Assembly (NCBI RefSeq): GCF_016307205.1
Contig: NZ_JAEIJD010000015.1
Span: 1-48,577, forward strand
Reading direction: 5' to 3'
Origin: Pontibaca salina
GTDB taxonomy: Bacteria; Pseudomonadota; Alphaproteobacteria; Rhodobacterales; Rhodobacteraceae
Length of the DNA: 48,577 nucleotides
In this document: one piece after another, positions 26,670-35,323 of the stretch
Numbering within the stretch: position 1 is the first letter of the stretch
Layout: each line of letters opens with the position of its first letter
Notes under the pieces: generated by a model
Databases searched by the model: none
What the model saw: the letters and a program-made list of their open reading frames with translations, nothing else
Told to the model about the DNA's origin: nothing
Made by a program: the position numbers and the translations under genes

Positions 26670-27299
26670 ATGACTGAATTGCGTGTCTATCTGCCGATCG
26701 AGGATCTGCAACCGCAGTTCGCGGCCTATCTTTCCTCGCCGACGCGGGCGCGGGGGTATCCGCCCTTTACCGGGCAGAACTCGCTGATCATCGAGGTGGC
26801 TCCGGCGCTGGCGATCCATCGCATCACCGACCTGGCGCTGAAGGAAACCCCGGATATGGAGCCGGGTATCCTGTTCACTGAGCGCCAGTTTGGCTTGCTG
26901 GAACTACATGCCGACGACATGAAAGATGTCGAGGTCGCAGGCCGGGCCATCCTTAAGGGAATTAACGCCAAACCCGAGGATCAACTGGCGCCGACGATCC
27001 TTTATCATGATATCATCGAAGACTTGTCGGACCAGCACGCGATCATCCTCAATCGCTCGCGCGACGGCTCGATCCTGATCCCCGGTGTGGCGCTTTTGAT
27101 CTACGAAATGGCCCCCGCCCTTTTTGCCTGCGTCGCCGCGAACGAGGCCGAGAAGGCCGCACCAAACGCCACCATCAACGACGTTCAAATGATGGGTGCC
27201 ACGGGCCGCATCTTCATGTCCGGTTCGGTGCGCGACATGGAAGTGGCCCGCGCGACAATTACCAATTGTCTAGAAAGCATCGAGGGACGCAAGAAATAG
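26670..27299 (+). CDS. BMC-T tandem-domain shell protein 2
   Basis: A 209-residue paralogue of the first BMC-T. It starts TELRVYLPIEDLQPQFAAYL; the first domain has IIEVAPALAIHRITDLALK and FTERQFGLLELHAD, the second ILNRSRDGSILIPGVALLIY and MMGATGRIFMSGS. I take the ATG at 26670 rather than an in-frame TTG three bases earlier. Two BMC-T proteins with one BMC-H suggest two trimer types, or stacked double trimers, with different pores. A hairpin lies between it and the transporter genes. Confidence 0.88.
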   Translation: MTELRVYLPIEDLQPQFAAYLSSPTRARGYPPFTGQNSLIIEVAPALAIHRITDLALKETPDMEPGILFTERQFGLLELHADDMKDVEVAGRAILKGINAKPEDQLAPTILYHDIIEDLSDQHAIILNRSRDGSILIPGVALLIYEMAPALFACVAANEAEKAAPNATINDVQMMGATGRIFMSGSVRDMEVARATITNCLESIEGRKK

Positions 27300-27307
27300 A
27301 TACGACC

Positions 27308-27354
27308 TGTCGGTACCCGCTAAAAAGCGCCGTTAGAGCGCAGTGTAGCCGACA
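27308..27354 (+). promoter_or_regulatory. Stem-loop between shell genes and transporter genes
   Basis: TGTCGG (27308-27313) pairs with CCGACA (27349-27354) and encloses GCGC/GCGC arms. No T-run follows. It could separate the expression of shell and transporter segments by processing or partial termination. Confidence 0.45.
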
Positions 27355-27388
27355 TCAGCGATAACCAACAATCTCGGGAGGATTGATT

Positions 27389-28522
27389 ATGACACTTTCA
27401 AGACGACAGTTTACTGTCGGCGCCAGTGCGTTGCTGGGTGCCGGTAGCCTGATGGGAGCGCGCGCAGCCTATGCGGCGCGCAATAACGAGCTAAACATCC
27501 TGTGTTGGGAGGGCTATAATTCCGAACAGGTGCTGGGGCGCTATCGGGACATGCACCCCGATGCCACCGTTCGCGCTGAAAGCGGCACCTCTGATCCCGA
27601 CATGATCAACAAGCTGCGCGCCGGCGAGGTGCGCGTGTGGGATCTCATCAACGTCAACCAGCCTTGGGCGCGTAGCCAACTTTATCCCGCAGGTCTGATC
27701 CGGCCCATGGATAAGGATCGCTTCATGCCCTTTTTCGACAAGATGCTCCCCGAATTCGCCGATCCCTATCCGCTGGCCTTTGCCGAAAACGGTGACCTGC
27801 TGGGAATGCCGCAGCGTTATGGCCCGTTCTCCTTTGTGGTTAACACCGACAAGATCAGCCGCGAGACGGCCGAGGACGAGGGCTGGAACCTGTTCTTCGA
27901 CGAAAAGATGAAGGGCCGCTTTGGCCTTCTGACCTATGACAACTGGAATATCATCCACTTGGCGATGGCCTCAGGGTTAAACCCGTTCCAAGCGATCGAG
28001 GGCGATGACCAGCTGAAATTCAAAAAGACCGCCGAGTATATTTTCAGCAATGCGCGCCTGCTGACCGATGATTTGGTGGCGATGAACACCGCGCTGATCA
28101 ATGGCGAGATTGACGCCTATTTCACCGGCGGCGTTTATACTGCTTCGCCCGCGCGGTTTGACGGACTGACCAATGTACGAGCGATCACGCCCAACTCCGG
28201 GCCGGTCGATGGCAAGGGCGGTTGTGTCTGGATTGAACTGACATCGGTGGTCAACAATCCCAACCCCTCCGAACTGGCACAGGATTTCTTGGAATTTGTG
28301 CAGACGCCTGAAATTGCCCATGCGGTCGCCTTTACCGAAGGCACCTACAACCCCGTGGCCCAGATGGGCAACGAGGAGGTCATGGCGCGCTTTACCCAGG
28401 ACGAGTTGGACGCGATCCAGATGGATAGTCTGGCCGAAGATATGGCGAAATCTGCCGATTACGAGGTGGTCACGTCCTATGCTGACCTGATCGACATCTA
28501 CACCCAGGCGCGCCGCAGCTGA
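27389..28522 (+). CDS. potD: PotD/PotF-like polyamine-family binding protein
   Basis: A 377-residue periplasmic binding protein of the spermidine/putrescine class. A twin-arginine signal (SRRQFTVG) with a hydrophobic core and AYA cleavage site covers about the first 29 residues. The mature part begins NELNILCWEGYNSEQVL, the WEGY motif of PotD/PotF. Aspartates and aromatics expected to bind an amine are spread through both lobes (DLINVNQPW, YTASPARF). The ATG at 27389 follows GGGAGGAT. Within this operon the ligand is probably a small amino alcohol or aminoketone rather than a polyamine. This is inferred from context. Confidence 0.88.
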   Translation: MTLSRRQFTVGASALLGAGSLMGARAAYAARNNELNILCWEGYNSEQVLGRYRDMHPDATVRAESGTSDPDMINKLRAGEVRVWDLINVNQPWARSQLYPAGLIRPMDKDRFMPFFDKMLPEFADPYPLAFAENGDLLGMPQRYGPFSFVVNTDKISRETAEDEGWNLFFDEKMKGRFGLLTYDNWNIIHLAMASGLNPFQAIEGDDQLKFKKTAEYIFSNARLLTDDLVAMNTALINGEIDAYFTGGVYTASPARFDGLTNVRAITPNSGPVDGKGGCVWIELTSVVNNPNPSELAQDFLEFVQTPEIAHAVAFTEGTYNPVAQMGNEEVMARFTQDELDAIQMDSLAEDMAKSADYEVVTSYADLIDIYTQARRS

Positions 28523-28587
28523 GTGGCATCGGCAGGGTGGCGGTCTGCCCGCCATCCTGCACCAATTCCCCTGATTCGGAGACTTAA

Positions 28588-29691
28588 ATGCCCGCTAACC
28601 CAATTTTGCGCCTGAAATCCGTCCGCAAGACATTCGGGCACTTTACGGCCCTGCACGGCATTGACCTAGCTATCGAGGAGGGTGAATTTTTTACCATCGT
28701 CGGCCCGTCGGGCAGCGGTAAATCCACCATCATCCGGCTGCTGGTCGGCATGGACGAATTGACCAGCGGCGAAATTTGGCTGCGCGACAAGCGCATTGAT
28801 CAGATACCAGCCAATCTGCGCCCGACCTGTATGGTGTTTCAATCTCTGGCGCTGTTTCCGCATATGTCGGTGGGTCAGAATATTGAATTCCCCCTGAAAC
28901 TGCGCAAGATCGACCCGGCCAAGCGCAAGGCGCGCGCTATCGAACTGCTGCAGCTTCTGCACCTGCCCGCCAGCTATTATGACAAGCGTGTCACCGAATG
29001 TTCAGGTGGCGAACGGCAGCGGGTTGCTCTGGCTCGCGCGCTGGCCTTTGACCCTGAAATTCTGTTCTTTGACGAACCGCTTTCCGCGCTGGATTACCGC
29101 CTGCGCAAAAGCCTTGAGAAAGAACTGAAAGATCTGCACGCGCGAACCGGAAAAACCTTTGTCTACATCACCCACTCTCTGGAAGAGGCATTGGTGATGT
29201 CCGACCGTATCGCCATCATGAAATCGGGCCGGTTCGAGCAGATCTCGGACGCCGATGAGATCTACTCCAAACCCGTTTCGCGTTTTGTGGCAGAATTCAT
29301 GGGCGAGGTGAATCTGTTCCAAGTGACTGCCTCCGACGGGCGGATCGAGGGGGCGGGGCTGATAGCCGCTCCCGGAGATGCGACCAGCACCATGGCAGAG
29401 CGGATCACCGCCGCGCGCGATGCCACCCTGATGATCCGCCCGGAATACGTGCAATTTCTTGCTGACGGCCAAGTCGCAGATTTTGAGATTTCCGGCACGC
29501 TGAATGGCATCTACGCCTTGGGTTCGCGGATTCACTATGAGGTCAAGACCGGGAGCGGACAGATCCTCACAGTCGAGAAACTGCGAGAAGATCGGTATGA
29601 CGGCAGCCAAGGCGATACAGTGCGTCTTGGGTGGAGCGCAGCCAGCGCGCATGTGATCGAGGACACCCCGTTCGAGGAGAAGGTCGCATGA
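28588..29691 (+). CDS. potA: PotA-like ABC transporter ATP-binding protein
   Basis: A 367-residue ATPase energising the amine importer. Walker A GPSGSGKST (about 38-46), Q-loop VFQSLALFPHMSV, signature CSGGERQRVALARAL, Walker B ILFFDEPLSALD and switch YITHSLEEA are intact. The last third is a TOBE-type regulatory domain with MIRPEYVQFLADGQ. GGAG lies upstream of the ATG. It overlaps potB by ATGA. Confidence 0.92.
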   Translation: MPANPILRLKSVRKTFGHFTALHGIDLAIEEGEFFTIVGPSGSGKSTIIRLLVGMDELTSGEIWLRDKRIDQIPANLRPTCMVFQSLALFPHMSVGQNIEFPLKLRKIDPAKRKARAIELLQLLHLPASYYDKRVTECSGGERQRVALARALAFDPEILFFDEPLSALDYRLRKSLEKELKDLHARTGKTFVYITHSLEEALVMSDRIAIMKSGRFEQISDADEIYSKPVSRFVAEFMGEVNLFQVTASDGRIEGAGLIAAPGDATSTMAERITAARDATLMIRPEYVQFLADGQVADFEISGTLNGIYALGSRIHYEVKTGSGQILTVEKLREDRYDGSQGDTVRLGWSAASAHVIEDTPFEEKVA

Positions 29692-30539
29692 AGCGCCTGG
29701 ACGGGAAATTGGGCACGTTGGCATCGCTGCCGATGCTGGTGGTTCTGGCGCTTGCTTTTATCGCGCCGCTGGGTTTGGTCGCGATCTTTTCCATCCTGCC
29801 GGAAAAGGTCTTCAGCATCGTCAATATGCCTAATTTTTCGGCGTTCAAGACGATGGTCAATCAGGGCTATTACAAATCGTTGCTGTGGTCGCTGTTCATG
29901 GCATTTGCAGCCTCGACGATCCTGTTCATTATCTGCTGGCCGCTGGCCTACGGCATGGCCAAAGTGTTCAAACGCTTTGCGCTGATTATCACCATTGCCG
30001 TGGTGATGAGCCTATTCGTTTCGGAAAACATCCGCCTCTTCGGCTGGGTTTTGACCTTGATGAAGGGCGGGCTGATTGAGGGCTATCTGCGCCACTGGAC
30101 CGGCGTTGGATTTGAAAGCCCGCTTTATAACGTGGGCATCATCATATTTGGCATCGTCTATGTGTACCTGCCATTCATGCTGTTTCCGCTGGCGCAAGGC
30201 ATCTCGATGGTGCCCGAGGACGCACGGCAGGCGGCGCGCGATCTGGGCGCGACGCGCTGGCAAGTGCTGACGCAGATTGACTTACCGCTGGCCGCGCCGG
30301 GGATCATGGTGGGCTATCTGCTGACCTTCGTTCTGGCAGCCGGCGCGATGGCCGAGGCGAAAATTCTAGGCGGCCGCGCGGTGATCGCGATTGCCGATGA
30401 CATCCAGACGGCCTTTACCTACGGGCAAAACTGGCCGCTTGGATCGGCGCTATCGATGGTGCTGATCGTGCTGATCGGGACGCTTGCGATCTATGGCATC
30501 GCCAAGATCGACCTGGACAAAATCATGGGCAGGGACTGA
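29688..30539 (+). CDS. potB: PotB-like ABC transporter permease
   Basis: A 283-residue inner-membrane permease with about six helices. The start ATG at 29688 overlaps the potA stop; the frame upstream of it is not family-like. The EAA coupling loop is QAARDLGATRWQVLTQIDLPLAAPGI. It forms the translocation channel with PotC. Downstream gene begins two bases after its stop. Confidence 0.9.
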   Translation: MKRLDGKLGTLASLPMLVVLALAFIAPLGLVAIFSILPEKVFSIVNMPNFSAFKTMVNQGYYKSLLWSLFMAFAASTILFIICWPLAYGMAKVFKRFALIITIAVVMSLFVSENIRLFGWVLTLMKGGLIEGYLRHWTGVGFESPLYNVGIIIFGIVYVYLPFMLFPLAQGISMVPEDARQAARDLGATRWQVLTQIDLPLAAPGIMVGYLLTFVLAAGAMAEAKILGGRAVIAIADDIQTAFTYGQNWPLGSALSMVLIVLIGTLAIYGIAKIDLDKIMGRD

Positions 30540-30540
30540 C

Positions 30541-31341
30541 ATGGGAACCTCCCGCACAACCCGCATCGCATTGACGATCTACGGCATCATTATCATTGCT
30601 TTTCTCTATCTGCCGCTGGTTTCGGTTGCCTTTGCCTCGGTGTCCAAGGCCCGTTACCTGACGTTCCCGATCAAGCGCTACTCGACCGGCTGGTTCAGCG
30701 AAGCGCTGGCCAGCACCGAGGTGCGTATGCTGGCGCTGACATCGCTGAAGATCGCGGTGATCGTCACCATCCTGTCGATGATCATCGGCTTTTTCGGGGC
30801 ACTGGCCTTTGCCCGCTATCAGTGGCGCTATCGCTCACTATTTCAGAAGCTGGTGCTTCTGCCAATCTTTTTCCCGCAGACGGTGCTCGGGCTTGCACTG
30901 CTGATGTGGTTCAATTCGCTCGGCATCATCCCGTCGTGGAAAACCGCCATCGTCGCGCATCTGGTCTGGATCGCCCCCATCGCCACGCTGATTGTTGCCA
31001 TCCGCGCCTATAGTTTCGACCCGGCGCTGGAAGAAGCCGCCCGTGATATGGGCGCCTCAACCCCAGTTATCCTGCGCGAGATCACGCTGCCGCTCTTGAT
31101 GCCGGGTATCGTTGCGGCGGGGCTGTTTTCGTTCCTGCTGAGCTGGGGAAACTTTCCGCTATCACTGTTCACCACGGGTGCGGATTCGACCCTACCAGAA
31201 TGGCTCTATGCGAAAATGGTGTCGGGCTATTCGCCGCTGGTACCGACGCTGGGCATCCTGTCGGTCATCGGGTCGTTTCTGCTTGTCATCGCCGCCCTAG
31301 CGGGGCTGGCAATCTATCGGGCGCTGCGCCCGCAAAAATGA
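30541..31341 (+). CDS. potC: PotC-like ABC transporter permease
   Basis: A 266-residue permease, partner of PotB. Six hydrophobic segments are visible, beginning IALTIYGIIIIAFLYLPLVS. The EAA loop is EEAARDMGASTPVILREITLPLLMPGI. The ATG at 30541 directly follows the potB stop (TGACATG). It completes a full PotABCD-type importer inside a microcompartment operon. Confidence 0.9.
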   Translation: MGTSRTTRIALTIYGIIIIAFLYLPLVSVAFASVSKARYLTFPIKRYSTGWFSEALASTEVRMLALTSLKIAVIVTILSMIIGFFGALAFARYQWRYRSLFQKLVLLPIFFPQTVLGLALLMWFNSLGIIPSWKTAIVAHLVWIAPIATLIVAIRAYSFDPALEEAARDMGASTPVILREITLPLLMPGIVAAGLFSFLLSWGNFPLSLFTTGADSTLPEWLYAKMVSGYSPLVPTLGILSVIGSFLLVIAALAGLAIYRALRPQK

Positions 31342-31364
31342 ATCAAGCATAAGGGAGGAAAATC

Positions 31365-32135
31365 ATGCTGACATCCATTAAAGGCAAAAGCGTCATCGTC
31401 ACCGGTGGCTCCAAAGGTATCGGGCGCGGCATCGCGCAGGTTTTTGCGGCGCAGGGTGCCCAGATCACGCTGATCGCCCGTGACGAGGCCGCGCTGAAGA
31501 CAGCCGCTAGCGAAATGGGCGATCATGTGCGCTATGATATTGCCGATGTGGGCGACTGGGACGAGATAAAGGCCGCGGTGGACCGCACGGCCAAGGTCCA
31601 GGGCGGATTGGACATCATGTGCGCTAATGCGGGCTATTTCCCGCAGACCAAGATTGTCGATATGAACGTCGAGGAGTGGGACAGCGTCATGGCCTGCAAC
31701 TTGCGCTCGGCCTTTCTGGCGGTCAAGGCGTCGATCCCCTATTTCGAGACGGCCGGCAAGGGCCGCGTGGTCTTGACCTCGTCGATCACAGGTGCTGTCA
31801 CCGGGTTTCCCGGCTGGTCGCATTACGGAGCTTCCAAGGCCGGGCAGCTTGGCTTCCTGAAAACAGCGGCGATGGAGCTGTCGCGCTACAATACCACCAT
31901 CAACGCAGTAATGCCCGGAAACATCTATACCGAAGGGCTGCAAGGGCTGGGGCAGGATTATCTGGACACGATGGCCGCCTCGATCCCGCTCAAACGGCTT
32001 GGTGCGGTCGAAGATATCGGCAATGCCGCGCTGTTCTTTGCCTCGGACGAGGCTGGGTACATCACCGGACAGCAGATGATCGTTGATGGCGGGCAGATCC
32101 TGCCTGAATCTCTGGAAGCAATCGGAGAAATCTGA
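31365..32135 (+). CDS. Short-chain dehydrogenase, predicted 1-amino-2-propanol dehydrogenase
   Basis: A 256-residue SDR. The cofactor loop is TGGSKGIG (13-20), NAG is at 88-90, and the catalytic residues are Ser140, Tyr154 and Lys158 (YGASK). GGGAGG precedes the ATG. In the RMM/aminoacetone microcompartment of Mycobacterium smegmatis an SDR interconverts aminoacetone and S-1-amino-2-propanol; the same operon context supports that assignment here. Running in the reducing direction it would reoxidise NAD(P)H made by the aldehyde dehydrogenase. No terminal encapsulation helix is evident. A hairpin follows the stop codon. Confidence 0.82.
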   Translation: MLTSIKGKSVIVTGGSKGIGRGIAQVFAAQGAQITLIARDEAALKTAASEMGDHVRYDIADVGDWDEIKAAVDRTAKVQGGLDIMCANAGYFPQTKIVDMNVEEWDSVMACNLRSAFLAVKASIPYFETAGKGRVVLTSSITGAVTGFPGWSHYGASKAGQLGFLKTAAMELSRYNTTINAVMPGNIYTEGLQGLGQDYLDTMAASIPLKRLGAVEDIGNAALFFASDEAGYITGQQMIVDGGQILPESLEAIGEI

Positions 32136-32143
32136 CCCAGAGT

Positions 32144-32166
32144 GGGGCCGCCCCACACGCGGCCCC
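32144..32166 (+). terminator. GC-rich hairpin between SDR and kinase genes
   Basis: GGGGCCGC (32144-32151) pairs with GCGGCCCC (32159-32166), loop of seven bases. It lies eight bases after the SDR stop and 33 bases before the kinase ATG. The T-run is lacking, so partial termination is more likely than a full stop, and it may keep kinase levels low. Confidence 0.55.
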
Positions 32167-32199
32167 AACCATTTGCAGATCATGACAAAGGGAGCGATC

Positions 32200-33261
32200 A
32201 TGGCTCAAACAGATATGCCTCTGGCAGAACTCTTGATTCATCTGGGCAGGTTAGCGCAGCAATCGCTTGTCCTGTGGGACATGCCTAGCAATGCCCATTC
32301 GCGGCTGATCAACGTGTCGGAAAACGCCACCTATCTGGTCGAGGCCGATGGAGGCTACAAGGCGGTCCTGCGGATTCATCGCGAGCAGTATCACACCCGC
32401 CGCGCCATTGAATGTGAACTGGCCTGGATTGCCGCCCTGAAAGAAGCGCGCGCGGTTGTCACTCCCGACAGCTATACTGGAAAAAACGGAGAGGTCATTC
32501 AGGAGGGCCGTATCGACGGGCTGGAGAACCCGCGGTTCATGGTTCTGTTCGAGCATGTTGAAGGTACGCAGCCCGACGAGGCCGGCGATCTGGTCGGCCC
32601 GTTCGAGGAGCTGGGCGAAATTGCTGCGCTGACGCATGAGCAGTCAAAGGTTTGGCAGCGCCCTGCGAATTTTGAAAGACTGGTGTGGAATGTTGACACG
32701 GTTTTTGGCGACACCCCCAATTGGGGAAATTGGCGCGATGCACCAAATGTGACACCCGATATCGCTGAGGTGCTGGAGGCGGTCGAAGCGCGCATACGCG
32801 AGCGGCTAGATGCATTTGGCACGAGCGATGATCGCTATGGCCTGATCCATGCGGATATGCGGTTGGCCAATCTGCTGACCGGCCCGAACGGCACCCGCCT
32901 GATCGACTTCGACGATTGCGGGTTTGGTTGGTTCCTTTACGACTTTGCGACTGGCATCAGTTTTATGGAGGACGACCTGCGCGTGCCCGCGCTCAAGGCA
33001 GCATGGATACGCGGCTATGAAAAGGTCCGCCCATTGAGTGACCCCGAAAAGGCCGAGATCGACACCTTTATCATGCTGCGCCGGATGGCGTTGCTTGCAT
33101 GGATCGGCAGTCATATCGAGGCACCCGAACCGCAGGCGATGGCATCCTATTTTGCGCAGGTGACAGCCGAATTGGGCGCTGACTGGCTGGCGGAAACCTC
33201 CCCCCAGCGCCAAGGAGGGTCTGAACACCTAGCCATGGCGCAAAAAAGCGGCTTTTCTTGA
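32200..33261 (+). CDS. APH-fold kinase, predicted 1-amino-2-propanol/amino-alcohol kinase
   Basis: A 353-residue aminoglycoside phosphotransferase-fold kinase. The catalytic loop is H217-A-D219 with Asn224 (LIHADMRLANLL), and the metal aspartate is Asp236 (LIDFDDC). The small lobe carries YKAVLRIH with the ATP lysine. The ATG at 32200 follows AAAGGGAG; the frame extends upstream through the hairpin without family similarity. In RMM-type microcompartment loci this kinase phosphorylates 1-amino-2-propanol, which the PLP lyase then converts to an aldehyde. It is the last gene of the operon. A homoserine- or choline-kinase-like activity is an alternative. Confidence 0.85.
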   Translation: MAQTDMPLAELLIHLGRLAQQSLVLWDMPSNAHSRLINVSENATYLVEADGGYKAVLRIHREQYHTRRAIECELAWIAALKEARAVVTPDSYTGKNGEVIQEGRIDGLENPRFMVLFEHVEGTQPDEAGDLVGPFEELGEIAALTHEQSKVWQRPANFERLVWNVDTVFGDTPNWGNWRDAPNVTPDIAEVLEAVEARIRERLDAFGTSDDRYGLIHADMRLANLLTGPNGTRLIDFDDCGFGWFLYDFATGISFMEDDLRVPALKAAWIRGYEKVRPLSDPEKAEIDTFIMLRRMALLAWIGSHIEAPEPQAMASYFAQVTAELGADWLAETSPQRQGGSEHLAMAQKSGFS

Positions 33262-33856
33262 AAATATGGGAGGCGCTATCGAGCGTAAAACATGTAGTCA
33301 TACCTCTATGCAGGCTACGGTCTGCGCCCAAATTTCTCGGATCGTATTGTCGCTTGTAAGTTCAGCGCTGTGGATGATCCCGAGCGCCTGAGAGGTTGGA
33401 AAGCGGCTGATGTAGGTGTTAGTTTTGCAGGGCCTGATCACCGCGCCCGCCCATGTGGTGATCAAGGCGGCCGTTGAGTTCACCGACATCAACCAAACGG
33501 GGCAGTTCATTGTGCTGATCTGTCTTAACAGCCAAGCGCCGCCGGTGCCGAAAACCCAGGCGGCATTCAGTCAGGGGCGCACCAGATTCTGCTTTGGCAG
33601 CGCGTTCCGGGACGACTGGACATAGTTTCCATAAGTAACGCAAGTACGTCAGCGGCTTCGGCGCTTGGGCCTACTGGTCGCGCAGGGGTGTCGAGGATTC
33701 TTTCTGGCTTTGGCGCAGCTTTGAGGGCAACCTTTGGGCCGAAGCGCTCGAAAACTAGTTGCAATTTGATATCTTACTTATATATGTGTGATATGTTAGG
33801 GTGTTGGGTGCGGGCTAACCATCTCTCGTAATTGCCAAGAGGAAAAAATCAAGCCG
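33262..33856. other. Gap between the BMC operon and glcDEF
   Basis: About 600 bases. Several short overlapping frames on both strands (33298-33764) have protein-like composition but are broken by stops, so a decayed gene is possible; I cannot name its family. The last 100 bases are AT-rich and hold the operator-like repeats and the glc promoter. Confidence 0.45.
33767..33798 (+). promoter_or_regulatory. Tandem TGATATNTTA sites upstream of glcD
   Basis: TGATATCTTA (33767-33776) and TGATATGTTA (33789-33798) are 22 bases apart, two helical turns, and lie about 60-90 bases before the glcD ATG. The second recurs exactly at 42802-42811 upstream of the desaturase gene. They are candidate operators of the FCD-GntR regulator at 38042-38725. 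Confidence 0.5.
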
Positions 33857-35323
33857 ATGTCTAGCATAGAGATGCCGGAGCCTGATGCCCGGGTTTTGGG
33901 CAACCGCGATGCCATTCTGAAGGCTTTAGCCGAGGCACTGCCCGCCGACGGACTGATTACCGATCCGCACCAGACACTGGCCTATGAGTGCGATGCGCTG
34001 ACAGCGTATCGCTGTCCGCCCCTCGCCGTTATTCTGCCAGCGACCACCGAAGAGGTGTCGCAAGCCCTCAAGATCTGTCACCAGCTTGGCGTCAAAGTGG
34101 TGCCGCGAGGGGCAGGAACATCCCTTGCCGGCGGATCGTTGGCGACGGCCGATAGCGTCATTATCGGCACCTCGCGGCTGCGTGATACCATCGAAGTGAA
34201 CTACCCGGACCGCTATATTCGTGTGCAGACAGGCGTTACCAATCTTTCGGTGACCCAATCTGTCGAAAATGATGGCTTCTTCTATGCCCCCGACCCTTCT
34301 TCGCAATTGGCCTGTGCCATTGCCGGTAATATTGCCATGAATTCAGGCGGCGCCCATTGTCTGAAATACGGGGTGACAACAAATAACCTGCTGGGGGTGA
34401 CGCTGGTTTTGGCCGATGGTGAGGTCGTCGAGCTTGGTGGCGCACATATGGATGCGCCGGGGCTGGATATGCTCGCGCTGATCTGCGGATCTGAAGGCCA
34501 ACTTGGTATCGTGACCGAAGCCACCTTGCGTATCTTGCCCAAGCCGGAAGGCGCGCGCCCAGTCTTGATTGGTTTTGACGATGCCGAAACAGCGGGCGAA
34601 TGCGTCGCGCAAATCATCAAATCCGGTGTGCTGCCTGTCGCTATCGAATATATGGACCGTCTCTGTATCCAGGTGGTCGAGGATTTCACCGCGGTTGGCT
34701 ATCCGCTTTGCGAGGCGCTGCTGATCGTTGAGGTTGAAGGCTCCGAGGCAGAGATTGCAGTTCAAATCGAGCGCATTGAGAAAATTGCTCTTGCGCTTGA
34801 TCCGCGCGAGTTCCGCGTCAGCCAGAGCCTCGAACAGAGTGAGCTGATCTGGAAGGGCCGGAAATCCGCTTTCGGCGCCATGGGGCGTCTTAACGACTAT
34901 CTCTGTCTGGACGGCACCGTGCCGGTCTCGGCGCTGCCGCTAACACTCAGGCGGATCGGGGAACTCGCACAGGAGCACCAGATGGAGGTGGCGAATGTCT
35001 TCCATGCGGGTGACGGCAATATGCACCCTTTGATCCTCTATAATGCCAATCTGGAAGGTGACTTTGAGCGCGCCGAACAGCTTGGCGCGGCAATTCTGAA
35101 GCTGTGTGTCGAAGTCGGTGGCTGTCTGACCGGCGAACATGGGGTCGGCATCGAAAAACGTGACCTGATGTATGAGCAATTCTCGCCCGACGATCTGGAG
35201 GCTATGATGCAAGTCAAAGATGTATTCGATCCAGACTGGATGCTTAATCCTGCCAAGGTCTTTCCACTCAACGCCAGTGCCGCACGCCGCAGTCTTATCG
35301 CAACCCAAGGTGCCGCCAAATGA
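33857..35323 (+). CDS. glcD: Glycolate oxidase subunit GlcD
   Basis: A 488-residue FAD-linked subunit that oxidises glycolate (or D-lactate-like 2-hydroxyacids) to the 2-oxoacid. The PCMH FAD-binding domain has VVPRGAGTSLAGGSL (about 80-95) and PDPSSQLACAIAGNIAMNSGG. The C-terminal oxidase domain shows NVFHAGDGNMHPLILY and CLTGEHGVGIEKRDLM. It is full length for GlcD. The stop overlaps glcE by ATGA. Glycolate is the usual substrate when D, E and F occur together; with glxR in region 1 this suggests glyoxylate metabolism. Confidence 0.93.
   Translation: MSSIEMPEPDARVLGNRDAILKALAEALPADGLITDPHQTLAYECDALTAYRCPPLAVILPATTEEVSQALKICHQLGVKVVPRGAGTSLAGGSLATADSVIIGTSRLRDTIEVNYPDRYIRVQTGVTNLSVTQSVENDGFFYAPDPSSQLACAIAGNIAMNSGGAHCLKYGVTTNNLLGVTLVLADGEVVELGGAHMDAPGLDMLALICGSEGQLGIVTEATLRILPKPEGARPVLIGFDDAETAGECVAQIIKSGVLPVAIEYMDRLCIQVVEDFTAVGYPLCEALLIVEVEGSEAEIAVQIERIEKIALALDPREFRVSQSLEQSELIWKGRKSAFGAMGRLNDYLCLDGTVPVSALPLTLRRIGELAQEHQMEVANVFHAGDGNMHPLILYNANLEGDFERAEQLGAAILKLCVEVGGCLTGEHGVGIEKRDLMYEQFSPDDLEAMMQVKDVFDPDWMLNPAKVFPLNASAARRSLIATQGAAK

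Noticed and set aside
31314-32201. Minus-strand frame of 295 codons opposite the SDR
   Set aside because: Antisense shadow of a clear SDR with intact catalytic residues.
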